Assembly (NCBI RefSeq): GCF_000949455.1
Contig: NZ_JXXK01000041.1
Location: 1 to 26,802 of the forward strand
Reading direction: 5' to 3'
DNA: 26,802 bases
Source of the DNA: Ruthenibacterium lactatiformans
GTDB taxonomy: Bacteria > Bacillota > Clostridia > Oscillospirales > Ruminococcaceae
Each line of letters opens with the position of its first letter. Positions within the stretch are counted from its first letter, which is position 1. A program made the translations under genes and the position numbers. The notes beneath the pieces were generated by a model that was not told where the DNA came from, ran no database searches, and saw only the letters and a list, made by a program, of their open reading frames with translations. Positions 1 through 7,867 of this stretch are shown in pieces.

Positions 1-516
1 AAGGTCCATGTAAATGTTCTCCATACCGCGGATCATGCCGGTGTTGTTCATCACATCGGAGACGCCGGGGTGCCCGAAATGAACGGCTTTATGGCGGTAA
101 AGCTTGCAGCGGTCAAGCAATTCATCATAGTCGAAATCGTCCGGGTCCGGCACGGGCCAGTTTGCAATGGTCTCGTCATCGGCTTCCGCCAGCGGGAAAT
201 CGCAGTGGTCCCAATAACCGCCGTCCTGGTTTGGCACCCAGCGCTGTACAGCGCCGGTGAGGGGATGGACACGCCGTCCCTCCCGTGGAGAAAACAGCGG
301 GCGGCCCGTGTAGCGCGGCATCAATTCCTTGAAGTCCACGCCCAGCGCGTCATCCACAGCATCTTTGTCCGCCGGTACGCCCAAAGCCGCCGCAACACGC
401 TTGTGAATGGCGGGGTTGGCAAGATAATTGACGGGCACGCGGTCTGCTTTTTCATGGTTGAACGTGCGCAGCACACGCTCCTTGGCGGTCATGCTTCCCT
501 GGAATATTCCGATCAT
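1..516 (-). CDS. URO-D superfamily protein, N-terminal part (cut by window edge)
   Basis: The visible 172 codons begin at an ATG at 516 behind an AGGAGG ribosome site about 11 bases upstream, and run open off the left edge. The N terminus (TAKERVLRTFNHEKADRVP) is the standard opening of URO-D-like proteins: a short helix, then the residues leading into the first barrel strand. The family includes uroporphyrinogen decarboxylase and the cobalamin or coenzyme M methyltransferases MtaA, MtbA and CmuA; the catalytic metal site lies in the missing C-terminal half, so the reaction cannot be read. It follows the 556-1617 gene by 39 bases in the same direction and is the last visible gene of the MalFG-type importer operon. 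By eye it is about four-fifths identical to the gene starting at 26284, and both are truncated at the same codon (ending YMDL). A cytoplasmic enzyme is expected. Confidence 0.85.
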   Translation of the reverse strand, partial: MIGIFQGSMTAKERVLRTFNHEKADRVPVNYLANPAIHKRVAAALGVPADKDAVDDALGVDFKELMPRYTGRPLFSPREGRRVHPLTGAVQRWVPNQDGGYWDHCDFPLAEADDETIANWPVPDPDDFDYDELLDRCKLYRHKAVHFGHPGVSDVMNNTGMIRGMENIYMDL

Positions 517-555
517 TGCAGCCTTTTCCTCCTTTTGTACGGCACTGACGTCCTG

Positions 556-1617
556 TCAGCGCACAGGGAATTCACGCGCGAACAGTGCCGCCATATCCTG
601 TGCATCCTCCATGCAGGACGCGTCGTACCATACGATGGTTTTCTGGCTCTTCAGCAGCTCGAAATTGCTCTCGATCTCCCCGCGCGTCAGCCGCAGCACG
701 GGAACAGGCCCCGCCAGCGCCTCGCGGTTGCGTTTATAGACCTCGACGGCCCGGTCGGTGTTGGGGTCGGACGAAAGCTCCATGGCACGGATGCCCGGGA
801 TAGACGCAATGGCGGGAAGTGAATGTTCGCTGAGCGCATGCGTGTGCATGAAGGCAGAGTCATAATGCGTGCATATTTCCTGTGTGAGCGGGCGGCCGAA
901 TTCCTCGAATTGCGCCCGGGAGATCATGGTCGTGGTGTCCTCGGAGAGCTGTCCCACGGCCCTGCCGGGCAGCCATTCTCCAAAGCCGGTGATGGTGCCG
1001 CCGAATACCTGTCCCGCGGCTTCAAGCTGCTTGTCGTAATACCATACAAGCGCGTGCGCGCAATACTTCAGAAGCTCTTTCAGCGCGTCGGGGTCTTCAT
1101 AAAAGTCATAAAAGAAATCGCTGCCCCGCAGCGTGTTTGCCATTTCCAGGGCGCCCGAAACACCGCGCGTCATCGGGAAAAACTGTCCTTCATACCGTTC
1201 GCGCAGATATGCGATGCCGTCCACAACAAGGCGCAGCGACTGGTTGGCTTCATCCATAGCCAGGGCGGAAAGCCCGCATGCGTCTTCCAGCACCGGGTCC
1301 TGCCAGCTGGTGTCCTCTCCAAAAGTGACCTTTCCGCCCAGGAAGGCGCTGTGCTCCGCAATGCCGTACCACGGCGCGAGGGCCGGCAGGGTATCGTCTG
1401 CCAGGCCGTCCCGCAGCGCCATCGCATGCAGCAGCCGCGCGGCGCGATCATCCAGATAACGGCGCATGTCCTTGGGAAAGTTATAGTCTGTAAGGCACAG
1501 CGCGGGCTGGGGCTGGGTGGCAATTTCCTTTACCTTCAGCAGTGCACAGCCCGCGGTGTTTGTTTCATAAAAGGCGCGTGTCTTATCGGCCACCGCCTGC
1601 ATCCTTGCCATATCCAT
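556..1617 (-). CDS. URO-D superfamily protein with HxH in place of HxCG
   Basis: This 353-residue protein has the size of the URO-D/MtaA family and no signal peptide. The first half is diverged. The C-terminal half carries the family layout: a methyl- or substrate-handling strand around FGGTITGFGEW (205-215), then an AFMHTH strand (255-260) where MtaA-like proteins have F-x-H-x-C-G. Here the cysteine position appears to be His260, with Cys335 (YDASC) a candidate third ligand. Known relatives transfer methyl groups or decarboxylate porphyrins; its own substrate is unknown. The start at 1617 is preceded by AAGGAG, with another ATG two codons in. It lies 27 bases after the MalG-like permease and shares its operon, which suggests it acts on what that importer brings in. 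Family placement is moderately secure; the role is inference. Confidence 0.75.
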   Translation of the reverse strand: MDMARMQAVADKTRAFYETNTAGCALLKVKEIATQPQPALCLTDYNFPKDMRRYLDDRAARLLHAMALRDGLADDTLPALAPWYGIAEHSAFLGGKVTFGEDTSWQDPVLEDACGLSALAMDEANQSLRLVVDGIAYLRERYEGQFFPMTRGVSGALEMANTLRGSDFFYDFYEDPDALKELLKYCAHALVWYYDKQLEAAGQVFGGTITGFGEWLPGRAVGQLSEDTTTMISRAQFEEFGRPLTQEICTHYDSAFMHTHALSEHSLPAIASIPGIRAMELSSDPNTDRAVEVYKRNREALAGPVPVLRLTRGEIESNFELLKSQKTIVWYDASCMEDAQDMAALFAREFPVR

Positions 1618-1644
1618 ATACCGGTACGCTCCTTTTCCGGGAGG

Positions 1645-2490
1645 TTATCCCTTGATGCCCGAGGTGGCCACGCCTTCGGTGAGATATTTCTGCATAAAAG
1701 CGAAAATCAGGAAGATGGGAACCAGCGAGAGTGTGGACATTGCAAACAGCGCGCCATAATCCGAACTTGAGGTTTGGTCACAGAAGAGCTTCAGCGCCAG
1801 GCTGATGGTGTATTTTTCTGTGCGCTTCAAATACAGCAGCGGCCCCATATAATCGTTCCAGCGGTTCATGAACGAGAAAATCGCAACGGTTGCGATGGCT
1901 GGAGTGGAGAGCGGCAGGATGATGCGCGAGAAGATGGAATAATACGAGCAGCCGTCGATTTTCGCCGCTTCGTCCAAATCCTTGGGGATACCATCCATGA
2001 AGTTCATCAGCAGATAGACGAAAAAGCCCTGTGTAGCAAAGTAAAATTCAGCAATGAGCGGGCTGTATGTATTGATCCATCCCAATTGATTGTACCACAG
2101 GTATTGCGGGATCATCAGGATCTGCCCCGGCAGCATCATGGTGAGAAGCACCAGCGCAAACAGCAGGCCCCGCAGCCGAAAGCGCAGGCGCGAAAGCCCG
2201 TAGGCCACCAGAAGTGAAGACACGATGGAGCCGACCGTTCCCATGGCGGCCACGAAAAATGTGTTTTTGAAGAAGGTGGCAAAGGTCGTGTGAGAAAAGC
2301 CTTTCCAGCCGTTGGCGTAGTTTTCCAGCGTGGGCTGCGTAGGCAGCAGCTGTCCCGCAGTGTGGAAGATCGTGCTGCTTTCTTTAAAGGAGCTCATCAC
2401 CATCCACAAAAGGGGATAGATCATCACAAAACCGACCGCAAGCACTACGGTGTGGTAGGCAATGCGGGAAATCCTTTTTTTTGCGCGCAT
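1645..2490 (-). CDS. Carbohydrate ABC transporter permease, MalG type (CUT1)
   Basis: Inner-membrane permease of 281 residues. A transmembrane helix follows the basic N terminus (about 11-33), five more hydrophobic segments follow, and the cytoplasmic EAA loop that docks the ATPase is seen at 173-180 (DEAAKIDG) followed by FSRIILPLSTPA. This spacing and the C-terminal KYLTEGVATSGIKG ending are typical of the second permease in CUT1 sugar importers. It starts 17 bases after the stop of the MalF-like gene, with an AGAAGGGGG ribosome site, so the two are co-transcribed and probably form the heterodimeric channel for the lipoprotein encoded at 3478-4824. No ATPase gene is present; as in many Firmicutes a shared MsmK/UgpC-type ATPase elsewhere would energise it. 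The transported sugar cannot be read, but the gene neighbours point to an oligosaccharide containing uronic acid. Confidence 0.95.
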   Translation of the reverse strand: MRAKKRISRIAYHTVVLAVGFVMIYPLLWMVMSSFKESSTIFHTAGQLLPTQPTLENYANGWKGFSHTTFATFFKNTFFVAAMGTVGSIVSSLLVAYGLSRLRFRLRGLLFALVLLTMMLPGQILMIPQYLWYNQLGWINTYSPLIAEFYFATQGFFVYLLMNFMDGIPKDLDEAAKIDGCSYYSIFSRIILPLSTPAIATVAIFSFMNRWNDYMGPLLYLKRTEKYTISLALKLFCDQTSSSDYGALFAMSTLSLVPIFLIFAFMQKYLTEGVATSGIKG

Positions 2491-2507
2491 GTTGTTATTC
2501 CCCCTTC

Positions 2508-3404
2508 TTATTCATAGACCCAGTATTTTTTCGTCTTGAACAGGAGGCCTGTGAACAGCGCTACCAGCACGAGCAGGATCCAGCCCATGGCGGCCGCATA
2601 GCCGACCTTGCTGTACTCAAAAGACTGCTGGTACATGTACAAAACGTAAAACAACGTGGAATTCATGGGTTTCCCGTCCGTGATGATCTGCCCCTGGGCA
2701 AACACCATAAAGCCGTTGATGAGCTGCATGACGAGGTTAAAGAAAATCGTGGGCGTAAGCAGCGGCAGCGTGATGCGGAAGAAGGTGTAAATGCCGCCGG
2801 CGCCGTCCACACGCGCCGCTTCGTAAAGTTCCGGGGGAATCTGTTTCATAGCGGACAGAAAAATGAGCATGGACGAACCGAACTGCCAGACTGCCAGCAG
2901 AATGATGACCCACAGGGCGGCTGTGGTACTGCCCAGCCATGCGAACTGGATGCCGAGGAGCTTGTTGACAAGGCCGTCCACCGCGAACATGCGCTTCCAC
3001 AGGATGGCAACGGCCACCGAGGAGCCTAGGATAGAGGGCAGATAATACGCGGCACGGTAAAACGGTGTCAGCTTGGTGCCTTTCAGCAGAATCAGCGCCA
3101 CGATCAGCGCAAACACCAGTTTGAGCGGCACAGAGATGAATGCGAATTTCAGCGTGACGCCCAGAGCCTTGTAAAATGTGGGGTCCTGGAAAATGTCGAT
3201 GAAGTTTTTGAGACCCACCCAGCGGGCGGGCTTTAGAATGTTGTAATTGCAGAATGCGTAATACAGGGATGTTGCCACCGGGACAATGACAAAAAACAGA
3301 AAGCCGAAGATAAAGGGGGCCGAAAAAATATAGCCTGCTGTTTTTTCTTTATAAAGCCAGCCGTTTTTTGCGTACCCCAGCTTGGAATTTCGCTCTTTTT
3401 TCAT
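2508..3404 (-). CDS. Carbohydrate ABC transporter permease, MalF/UgpA type (CUT1)
   Basis: Inner-membrane permease of 298 residues with about six hydrophobic helices, the first at roughly 24-48. The EAA loop is at 195-203 (EAARVDGAG), followed by FFRITLPLLTPT, the conserved ATPase-docking element of the CUT1 family. The length and the aromatic, basic C terminus (KTKKYWVYE) are normal for first-position permeases. The ATG at 3404 is preceded by a GGAGGG ribosome site. It lies 73 bases downstream of the solute-binding gene, and a long hairpin sits in that gap, so it is probably expressed below the binding protein. It should pair with the MalG-like protein encoded just behind it. Sugar specificity is not readable from the sequence. 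Confidence 0.95.
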   Translation of the reverse strand: MKKERNSKLGYAKNGWLYKEKTAGYIFSAPFIFGFLFFVIVPVATSLYYAFCNYNILKPARWVGLKNFIDIFQDPTFYKALGVTLKFAFISVPLKLVFALIVALILLKGTKLTPFYRAAYYLPSILGSSVAVAILWKRMFAVDGLVNKLLGIQFAWLGSTTAALWVIILLAVWQFGSSMLIFLSAMKQIPPELYEAARVDGAGGIYTFFRITLPLLTPTIFFNLVMQLINGFMVFAQGQIITDGKPMNSTLFYVLYMYQQSFEYSKVGYAAAMGWILLVLVALFTGLLFKTKKYWVYE

Positions 3405-3433
3405 GTTGACCCTCCGCGTCGTTTGATAAAAAT

Positions 3434-3465
3434 GCCAGCCGGACTTTTGGAAAAGGCCGGCTGGC
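3434..3465 (-). terminator. Intercistronic hairpin with U-tract after the binding-protein gene (attenuator)
   Basis: The 9-base arms GCCAGCCGG (3434-3442) and CCGGCTGGC (3457-3465) are perfect complements. The loop itself contains CTTTT/AAAAG, giving a stem of about 14 pairs with one mismatch. Read in the direction of transcription (minus) the stem is followed by ATTTTTATC. Its place between a solute-binding gene and its permeases is the classic position for partial termination or mRNA end protection that leaves more binding protein than permease. Confidence 0.75.
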
Positions 3466-3477
3466 GGTATAGATTCC

Positions 3478-4824
3478 TTACTGGGCGGCTGCCTCGCTCA
3501 TAATGCGGTTGCCTTCTTCAAACAATTCCTGTGCAGCCGCTTCAGCCGTGATTTCGCCGTAGTACACTTTTTCTTCAAGGTCCGTGATCAGGCTGGTGAC
3601 CTCGCTGCTGCCGGCGCCGGCGGGCGGGTTGGCCGGAGAGCAGTTCGGCGTGATGACGTCGTTGATGTAGGTGAAAATCTTTTTCTGGATATCAGAAAGG
3701 CCCGGCTCAATGGCCTTGGCAGCCTCGCTGGAAGCGGGCACGCCCGGCTCGGCCATGATGATCTCGTTCGCTTCGGGAGAGTTGATCCACCAGTTCAGCA
3801 GGGCGACGGCCTGGTCGATGTTGCCGCCCTGGTTGGGAATGCACCAGCTCATGGCCTCGCGCAGGTAGTTGGATTCCTTCGGCTTTTCCAAAGGCCAGGT
3901 GGTCAAGGCAAGCTCAATTCCCTCCGGAGCGGCCTGCTGCATGGCATCGGCCTGGTTGGAGTAAAAGAAGCTGCACCAGGAGCTCGTTTCCGGAGTGGTG
4001 CCGTAAATGATCGGCTGCTCTTCGGTGGCGTCCAGGCCGACCGTCAGGCTGTAATCCATCAGCCAGCCCTCTTCACGGCCGCGCTCAAGCAGGGCGAAAT
4101 AGGGCTGCAGCTCTTCGGCGCTTTCCACGCCGAGCTTGTCTGTCTCAAACAAAATCTTGCCTTCGCCGCGCACCAATGCTTCAATCATTGTGGCTGGGTT
4201 GCTGATGAAGCTGCGGTAACCTGTTTTTTCGTAGATCTCGGCGCACTTTTCAGCGAACTGGTCCAGGTTCATATTGTCCTCAATGGTGATGCCGGCCTCA
4301 TCCAACAGGGTTTTGTTGTAAATGAGCGAGGGAGCATTCATACCCGCACAGATACCGTACAGCTTTCCGTCGATCGTTGTAGCGGCCAGAATTTCCTCCG
4401 ACACATTGGAAAGATCCAGCGCGCCGCTTTCCACATACGGCGTCAGGTCGACGAGCAGGTCGCCGTCCACGTACTGCTGGTAATAAGCGCCCTGCAGCAT
4501 GGCCATGTCCGGCATGTCATTGCTGGCGGCGGCTGCGGACAGCGCCGTCAGGTGGTCGCTGAAGCCGTTTGTCTGGCTTTCGATGGTGACGCCGGGGTTC
4601 TGCTCCGCGTAAAGGTCCAGAGCGCTCTGGAATTTTTCATTGCGTCCCTGGCTGCCCCACCAGGCTACGACAAGGTCGCAGGGTTCAGCCGCCGTGCCTG
4701 TGCTGGAAGCGGGTGCAGCGGAATCTGCGGATGTGCCGGTGCTGCTGGACGTGCCGCCGCAAGCGGCCAGGCCCAGGGCCATCACGCAGGCGAGCGCCAT
4801 GGCGGTGATTTTTTTCATCTTCAT
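3478..4824 (-). CDS. Extracellular solute-binding lipoprotein of a sugar ABC importer (family 1)
   Basis: This 448-residue protein opens with a basic lipoprotein signal peptide ending in LAAC, so Cys22 is the lipidation site. A Ser/Thr/Ala-rich linker follows and tethers the protein to the outer face of the membrane. The mature part matches family 1 sugar-binding proteins: LVVAWWGSQGRNE as the first beta strand, a PDMAMLQGAYYQQY segment, and a late AVALLNWWINSPEANEI helix typical of the C-terminal lobe. Binding of an oligosaccharide is expected; several Trp and Tyr residues could stack on sugar rings. The start at 4824 has an AAAGGAGGAG ribosome site. It is the first gene of a minus-strand operon with two permeases and two URO-D proteins. 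The upstream region has an AT-rich -10 but a poor -35, plus three short repeats, which suggests activator control. Confidence 0.95.
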   Translation of the reverse strand: MKMKKITAMALACVMALGLAACGGTSSSTGTSADSAAPASSTGTAAEPCDLVVAWWGSQGRNEKFQSALDLYAEQNPGVTIESQTNGFSDHLTALSAAAASNDMPDMAMLQGAYYQQYVDGDLLVDLTPYVESGALDLSNVSEEILAATTIDGKLYGICAGMNAPSLIYNKTLLDEAGITIEDNMNLDQFAEKCAEIYEKTGYRSFISNPATMIEALVRGEGKILFETDKLGVESAEELQPYFALLERGREEGWLMDYSLTVGLDATEEQPIIYGTTPETSSWCSFFYSNQADAMQQAAPEGIELALTTWPLEKPKESNYLREAMSWCIPNQGGNIDQAVALLNWWINSPEANEIIMAEPGVPASSEAAKAIEPGLSDIQKKIFTYINDVITPNCSPANPPAGAGSSEVTSLITDLEEKVYYGEITAEAAAQELFEEGNRIMSEAAAQ

Positions 4825-4852
4825 AACATTGCTCCTCCTTTGTTTCTCTGTA

Positions 4853-4931
4853 ACGTTTTTCCCGAATTGGGTTTAATTTAATTATATATTTTGTATATGT
4901 TTTTCCTATTTGCAAAACCGAGGAAAAACGT
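4853..4931 (-). promoter_or_regulatory. Probable activator-dependent promoter with three GGAAAAACRT elements
   Basis: Reading minus-wards, a TATAAT-like -10 lies at 4886-4881 in an AT-rich tract, but the hexamer 17 bases upstream (AATAGG) is a poor -35. Three near-identical 10-base elements surround it. Two are in the minus orientation, at 4853-4862 and 4897-4906 (GGAAAAACGT and GGAAAAACAT). One is in the plus orientation, at 4922-4931 (GGAAAAACGT). The middle element covers the -35 zone. This is what one expects for a promoter that needs a regulator; which regulator is not known. Confidence 0.45.
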
Positions 4932-4956
4932 AAAAAAACCTACTTTTTGCAGAAAA

Positions 4957-4984
4957 GCCCGGCCTATTTCCAATAGGACCGGGC
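4957..4984 (-). terminator. Rho-independent terminator closing the LplBC-type importer operon
   Basis: GCCCGG at 4957-4962 and CCGGGC at 4979-4984 are extended inward by CTATT/AATAG around a three-base loop, with a small internal mismatch. On the minus strand the stem is followed by TTTTCTGC. It lies 46 bases beyond the stop of the 5031-6038 gene and before the promoter of the next minus-strand operon, so it separates the two transporter operons. Confidence 0.75.
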
Positions 4985-5030
4985 CTTTCTGTGGGGAGCG
5001 TCTTAATTTCCGCAGCCTCTGGCGCAATTT

Positions 5031-6038
5031 TTACTTTTTGCAGTCCGCGCAGGCCTGCGCGCCGTATTCTTTCATCAGCGCTACATAGGCGCGGTAATTT
5101 TCCAGCGGCGTGCCCGGGGGCGTCTGATGGTCCATCGCCGGCAGGTATTTGCCTTTGCGGATCGTTGGCAGCAGGCGCTCCAGCTCCGCGCGGATCTCTG
5201 CCGGAGTGTGGAACATACACATCTTGTTAAAGCTGCCAATCATGAGGAAATCGGGGTACAGATCACGGATCTTGGCCACATCCACGCCGGACTGGCGCTC
5301 CAGAGGCAGGATACCGTCGATACCCGCCTCGATGAACCAGGGCACCGCGCTGGTAATATCGCCGTCGGAATCGATGAACACGCGGGTGCCGTGTTTCTTG
5401 ATCTCCGGAATCAGGCGACGGTAATATGGCAGGAGAAATTCATCAAAAAGCGCTTTGGAGAGCATGGGCCCGTGGTTGTAGCTCATGTCCTCCGCGATGG
5501 TCATGAAATCAGGCTTCACATATTGCGCCATTTCGTCCACCATCCGTACCTGCCACTCTACAAGCTCGTCACAGATGTGGTGGTACAGTTCCGGGTAGTC
5601 ATAAAAGGAATAAAAATGCTGTTCGATGCCGAACAGGACGCGCGGCCACCAGAAGGCGCCGTCCAGCGTATACCATACAAGCGTGTCGCCGCTTTCGTGC
5701 GGAGCGCGCAGCGCATTCAGCTGGGACGCAAGGCGGGATACTGCATTTTCAGGCAGCAGATAGGGACGTACGGCGTCATAGTCTGATTCATCCGTGATGA
5801 TGCCGCTGCCGTGCGAAGCATCCTTGGGGCAGCCCTCTGCCTTGTGGGCCAGCCAGAACTGTTTGTGGTGTGCCAGGCCGAAATAGTCCTGCATCTGACG
5901 GTCATCCAGCCCTTTCGGCAATCCTTCGCCGTACCAGCCGTCCAACGTTTTATCCCACCAGTACGCCCACTCCAAGACGGGCATCCCATCCACCGGCGCT
6001 CCGTCCATAATGGCATGGAATTGTTCTCTAACATTCAT
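5031..6038 (-). CDS. URO-D superfamily protein with DxD in place of HxCG
   Basis: A soluble 335-residue protein without a signal peptide. The C-terminal half shows the URO-D/MtaA layout: an AEDMSYNHGPMLS segment (182-194) matching the conserved substrate-side strand, helix FDEFLLPYYRRLI, strand VFIDSDGD (220-227), and DHQTPPGTPLENY near the end (303-315). The strand that normally holds His-x-Cys-Gly reads Asp223-Ser-Asp225-Gly, so the usual zinc cysteine is missing. Asp223, Asp225 and His304 could form an oxygen-rich metal site. Related enzymes decarboxylate or move methyl groups; this one may do something different to a sugar-like substrate. It follows the solute-binding gene at 6191-7780 by 152 bases with a hairpin between, has an AGAGG ribosome site, and is the last gene of its operon. 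Family call fairly firm, function unknown. Confidence 0.8.
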   Translation of the reverse strand: MNVREQFHAIMDGAPVDGMPVLEWAYWWDKTLDGWYGEGLPKGLDDRQMQDYFGLAHHKQFWLAHKAEGCPKDASHGSGIITDESDYDAVRPYLLPENAVSRLASQLNALRAPHESGDTLVWYTLDGAFWWPRVLFGIEQHFYSFYDYPELYHHICDELVEWQVRMVDEMAQYVKPDFMTIAEDMSYNHGPMLSKALFDEFLLPYYRRLIPEIKKHGTRVFIDSDGDITSAVPWFIEAGIDGILPLERQSGVDVAKIRDLYPDFLMIGSFNKMCMFHTPAEIRAELERLLPTIRKGKYLPAMDHQTPPGTPLENYRAYVALMKEYGAQACADCKK

Positions 6039-6128
6039 AATGCTACCTCTTTTGTCTCAAGTTGATATCTGTGCGGCAGAAGAATACTGCGGCAGCCAGT
6101 GAAAACGGCGGTGCTCCGGCAGAAAATG

Positions 6129-6154
6129 TCCCCGCTTCCAAAAGGAGGCGGGGA
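6129..6154 (-). terminator. Hairpin after the second solute-binding gene (probable attenuator)
   Basis: Arms TCCCCGCTTCC (6129-6139) and GGAGGCGGGGA (6144-6154) form an 11-position stem with one weak pair around a four-base loop. On the minus strand it is followed by CATTTTCTG, a short U-tract. It lies between the binding-protein gene and the URO-D gene, the same position as the 3434-3465 hairpin in the other importer operon. A second small inverted repeat, CTGTAAA/TTTACAG, lies at 6160-6178. Confidence 0.6.
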
Positions 6155-6190
6155 ATTTTCTGTAAATGCTGTTTACAGGCCGGCCGTTTT

Positions 6191-7780
6191 TCAGCCGTTC
6201 GCAGCTTTGTAAGCGTTCATGGTTTCGATATAAGCCGCCTCGGCGTCTGCAACAGAGGGGAAGTATACGTCATTCAGGAAGGCTTCCAGATCTTCTTTGG
6301 AAATCTCGCCCACCACGTAGCTGACTTCCATCTGCTCTTTCTGGGAGGCGATATCGGGGTTTTCTGCAGCCCAGTTGTCAATCTCGGGGCATTTCACAAC
6401 AGGGATGTCGATCTGTTCGACAGCAGCCTGGAACGCCGTCAGGCTGTTCATGGCGAACTCGTTCAGTTCAGGCGTATTGGCAAGGGAAAGAGCCTGTCCC
6501 TGGTAAGCATTGGCGAAGTTCATATAAGTGCTTACATCGGCGGTGCGGTTCTCCTGCTGCTCAGCAGTAACGATCAGCTCGCGCTTCGACAGATCGTAGG
6601 ACTCATAGTCGGTGCCCTGCACGCCGGCGGCGATGGTGACAAAGCCCTCTTCGCTGTTGGCCCAGTCCAGGAAGGACAGGATACGCGGCAGCTTTTCGGG
6701 GTCCACATCAGCGTTGATCATCCAGCCGCCCCAGGTCGCGGCAGCGGCTTCATTCCGGGGCTTTTCGTCGTTTTCGCCCTTGAGCGCGGGATGGAAGCTG
6801 TAGATCTCCGCGGCATTGGGAACGTCCTTCGCGGCAAATTCAGGAATATTGGTAATGCCGCCATGCAGCAGCGCAACGCGGCCCTGCTTGAACTTGGTCT
6901 GGTCGTCGTAATATTTGTTGGTGAAGAATTCAGGGTCAATGATGCCTTCAGCATACATTTTGCGCATGAAATCCAGATAGGGCATGTAGCCGTCCATTTT
7001 TTCCTTGATCTTGTATTCGCCGTCGCGGTCGGGCAGGTAGGACGCGGCGTGCTGCAGGGAGAACGGCAGGAAGGGGAAGATCATCCAGCAGTCCGCCCAC
7101 AGGCCGTACGGGGAATACAGGAACGTATCGTTCTTGCCGTTTCCATCCGGGTCCTGTGTAGCGACCAGCTTGCCGTATTCATAGGCTTCCTCCGGTGTGG
7201 TGGGCATGTCCACGCCGAGTTTCTCCAGCCATTCGTCATTGGAGATCACGCCCCAGGAGGCGCTGCCGGTGGGACGGGGCACGGCATAGATCTGGCCGTC
7301 GGCACCGCCGACACGGGCCTTGCCCCACTGGCCTTCGCTGATGTTGGCCATCAGGTTGGGATAGTCTTCAATGTACTCGTCCAGCGGGAGGATCAGGCCG
7401 TCATTGGCCCATTTTTCGTAGTTCTGGTCGAATTCCCAGGTGTAAATGATGTCGGGCAGATCGCCGGAGGCCATTACAAGCTGCAGGCGGTCGGTATAGT
7501 TGCTGATCGGCGGTGCTTCGATCTCCAGCGTGACGCCGGTCTTTTCAGCCACGGCCGCCAGCATGGGGTTGTCGTCAAGAACGATTTCAGCGTTTACGCG
7601 GTTCAATACGGTGATCGTGATGGGAGAATTATCCGGCTCCGCGGAAGCCGTGGAGCTGCTGCCCGTGCCGGCCGCAGACGCGGAGGCGGCGGGTGTGGAA
7701 GAAGAGCTTGACGAACATGCGGTGAAGGGTACCATCAGCATGATCGCGGCAAGAGCCAGGGCTAAAATGCGCTTTTTCAT
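6191..7780 (-). CDS. Extracellular solute-binding lipoprotein (LplA-like) of a sugar ABC importer
   Basis: A 529-residue lipoprotein: a basic, hydrophobic signal peptide ends in FTAC, making Cys22 the lipidated residue, followed by a long Ser/Ala/Thr linker. The mature protein has the pattern of the larger Firmicute binding proteins that partner LplB/LplC permeases: ASGDLPDIIYTWEF in the first lobe, a DPDGNGKNDTFLYSP calcium-like loop (a feature I recall from LplA-like proteins), and RILSFLDWANSEEG in the second lobe. It should capture an oligosaccharide outside the cell and deliver it to the permease pair encoded immediately upstream at 7868-9739. An 87-base gap with a hairpin separates it from the permeases. 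The start has a GTGAGGATG ribosome site. Substrate not readable; genome context favours a uronic-acid oligosaccharide. Confidence 0.95.
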   Translation of the reverse strand: MKKRILALALAAIMLMVPFTACSSSSSSTPAASASAAGTGSSSTASAEPDNSPITITVLNRVNAEIVLDDNPMLAAVAEKTGVTLEIEAPPISNYTDRLQLVMASGDLPDIIYTWEFDQNYEKWANDGLILPLDEYIEDYPNLMANISEGQWGKARVGGADGQIYAVPRPTGSASWGVISNDEWLEKLGVDMPTTPEEAYEYGKLVATQDPDGNGKNDTFLYSPYGLWADCWMIFPFLPFSLQHAASYLPDRDGEYKIKEKMDGYMPYLDFMRKMYAEGIIDPEFFTNKYYDDQTKFKQGRVALLHGGITNIPEFAAKDVPNAAEIYSFHPALKGENDEKPRNEAAAATWGGWMINADVDPEKLPRILSFLDWANSEEGFVTIAAGVQGTDYESYDLSKRELIVTAEQQENRTADVSTYMNFANAYQGQALSLANTPELNEFAMNSLTAFQAAVEQIDIPVVKCPEIDNWAAENPDIASQKEQMEVSYVVGEISKEDLEAFLNDVYFPSVADAEAAYIETMNAYKAANG

Positions 7781-7813
7781 GGAACATCCTCACTTTCTTT
7801 CATTTGGGTTTCT

Positions 7814-7844
7814 ATTATTTCTGCACTGCCCGGTGCAGAATAAT
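7814..7844 (-). other. Intercistronic hairpin before the binding-protein gene
   Basis: ATTATT (7814-7819) and CTGCAC (7821-7826) pair with GTGCAG (7833-7838) and AATAAT (7839-7844), giving a 12-pair stem with a single bulge and a six-base loop. There is no U-tract on the minus strand, so it is more likely an mRNA processing or stability element than a terminator. It lies just upstream of the binding-protein ribosome site. Confidence 0.55.
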
Positions 7845-7867
7845 ACAGGAAGAATATACAGGCGGAC

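Noticed and set aside
6062..7711. Plus-strand open frame of 549 codons opposite the LplA-like binding protein
   Set aside because: Antisense to an unmistakable lipoprotein gene; no ribosome site and no domain in the translation.
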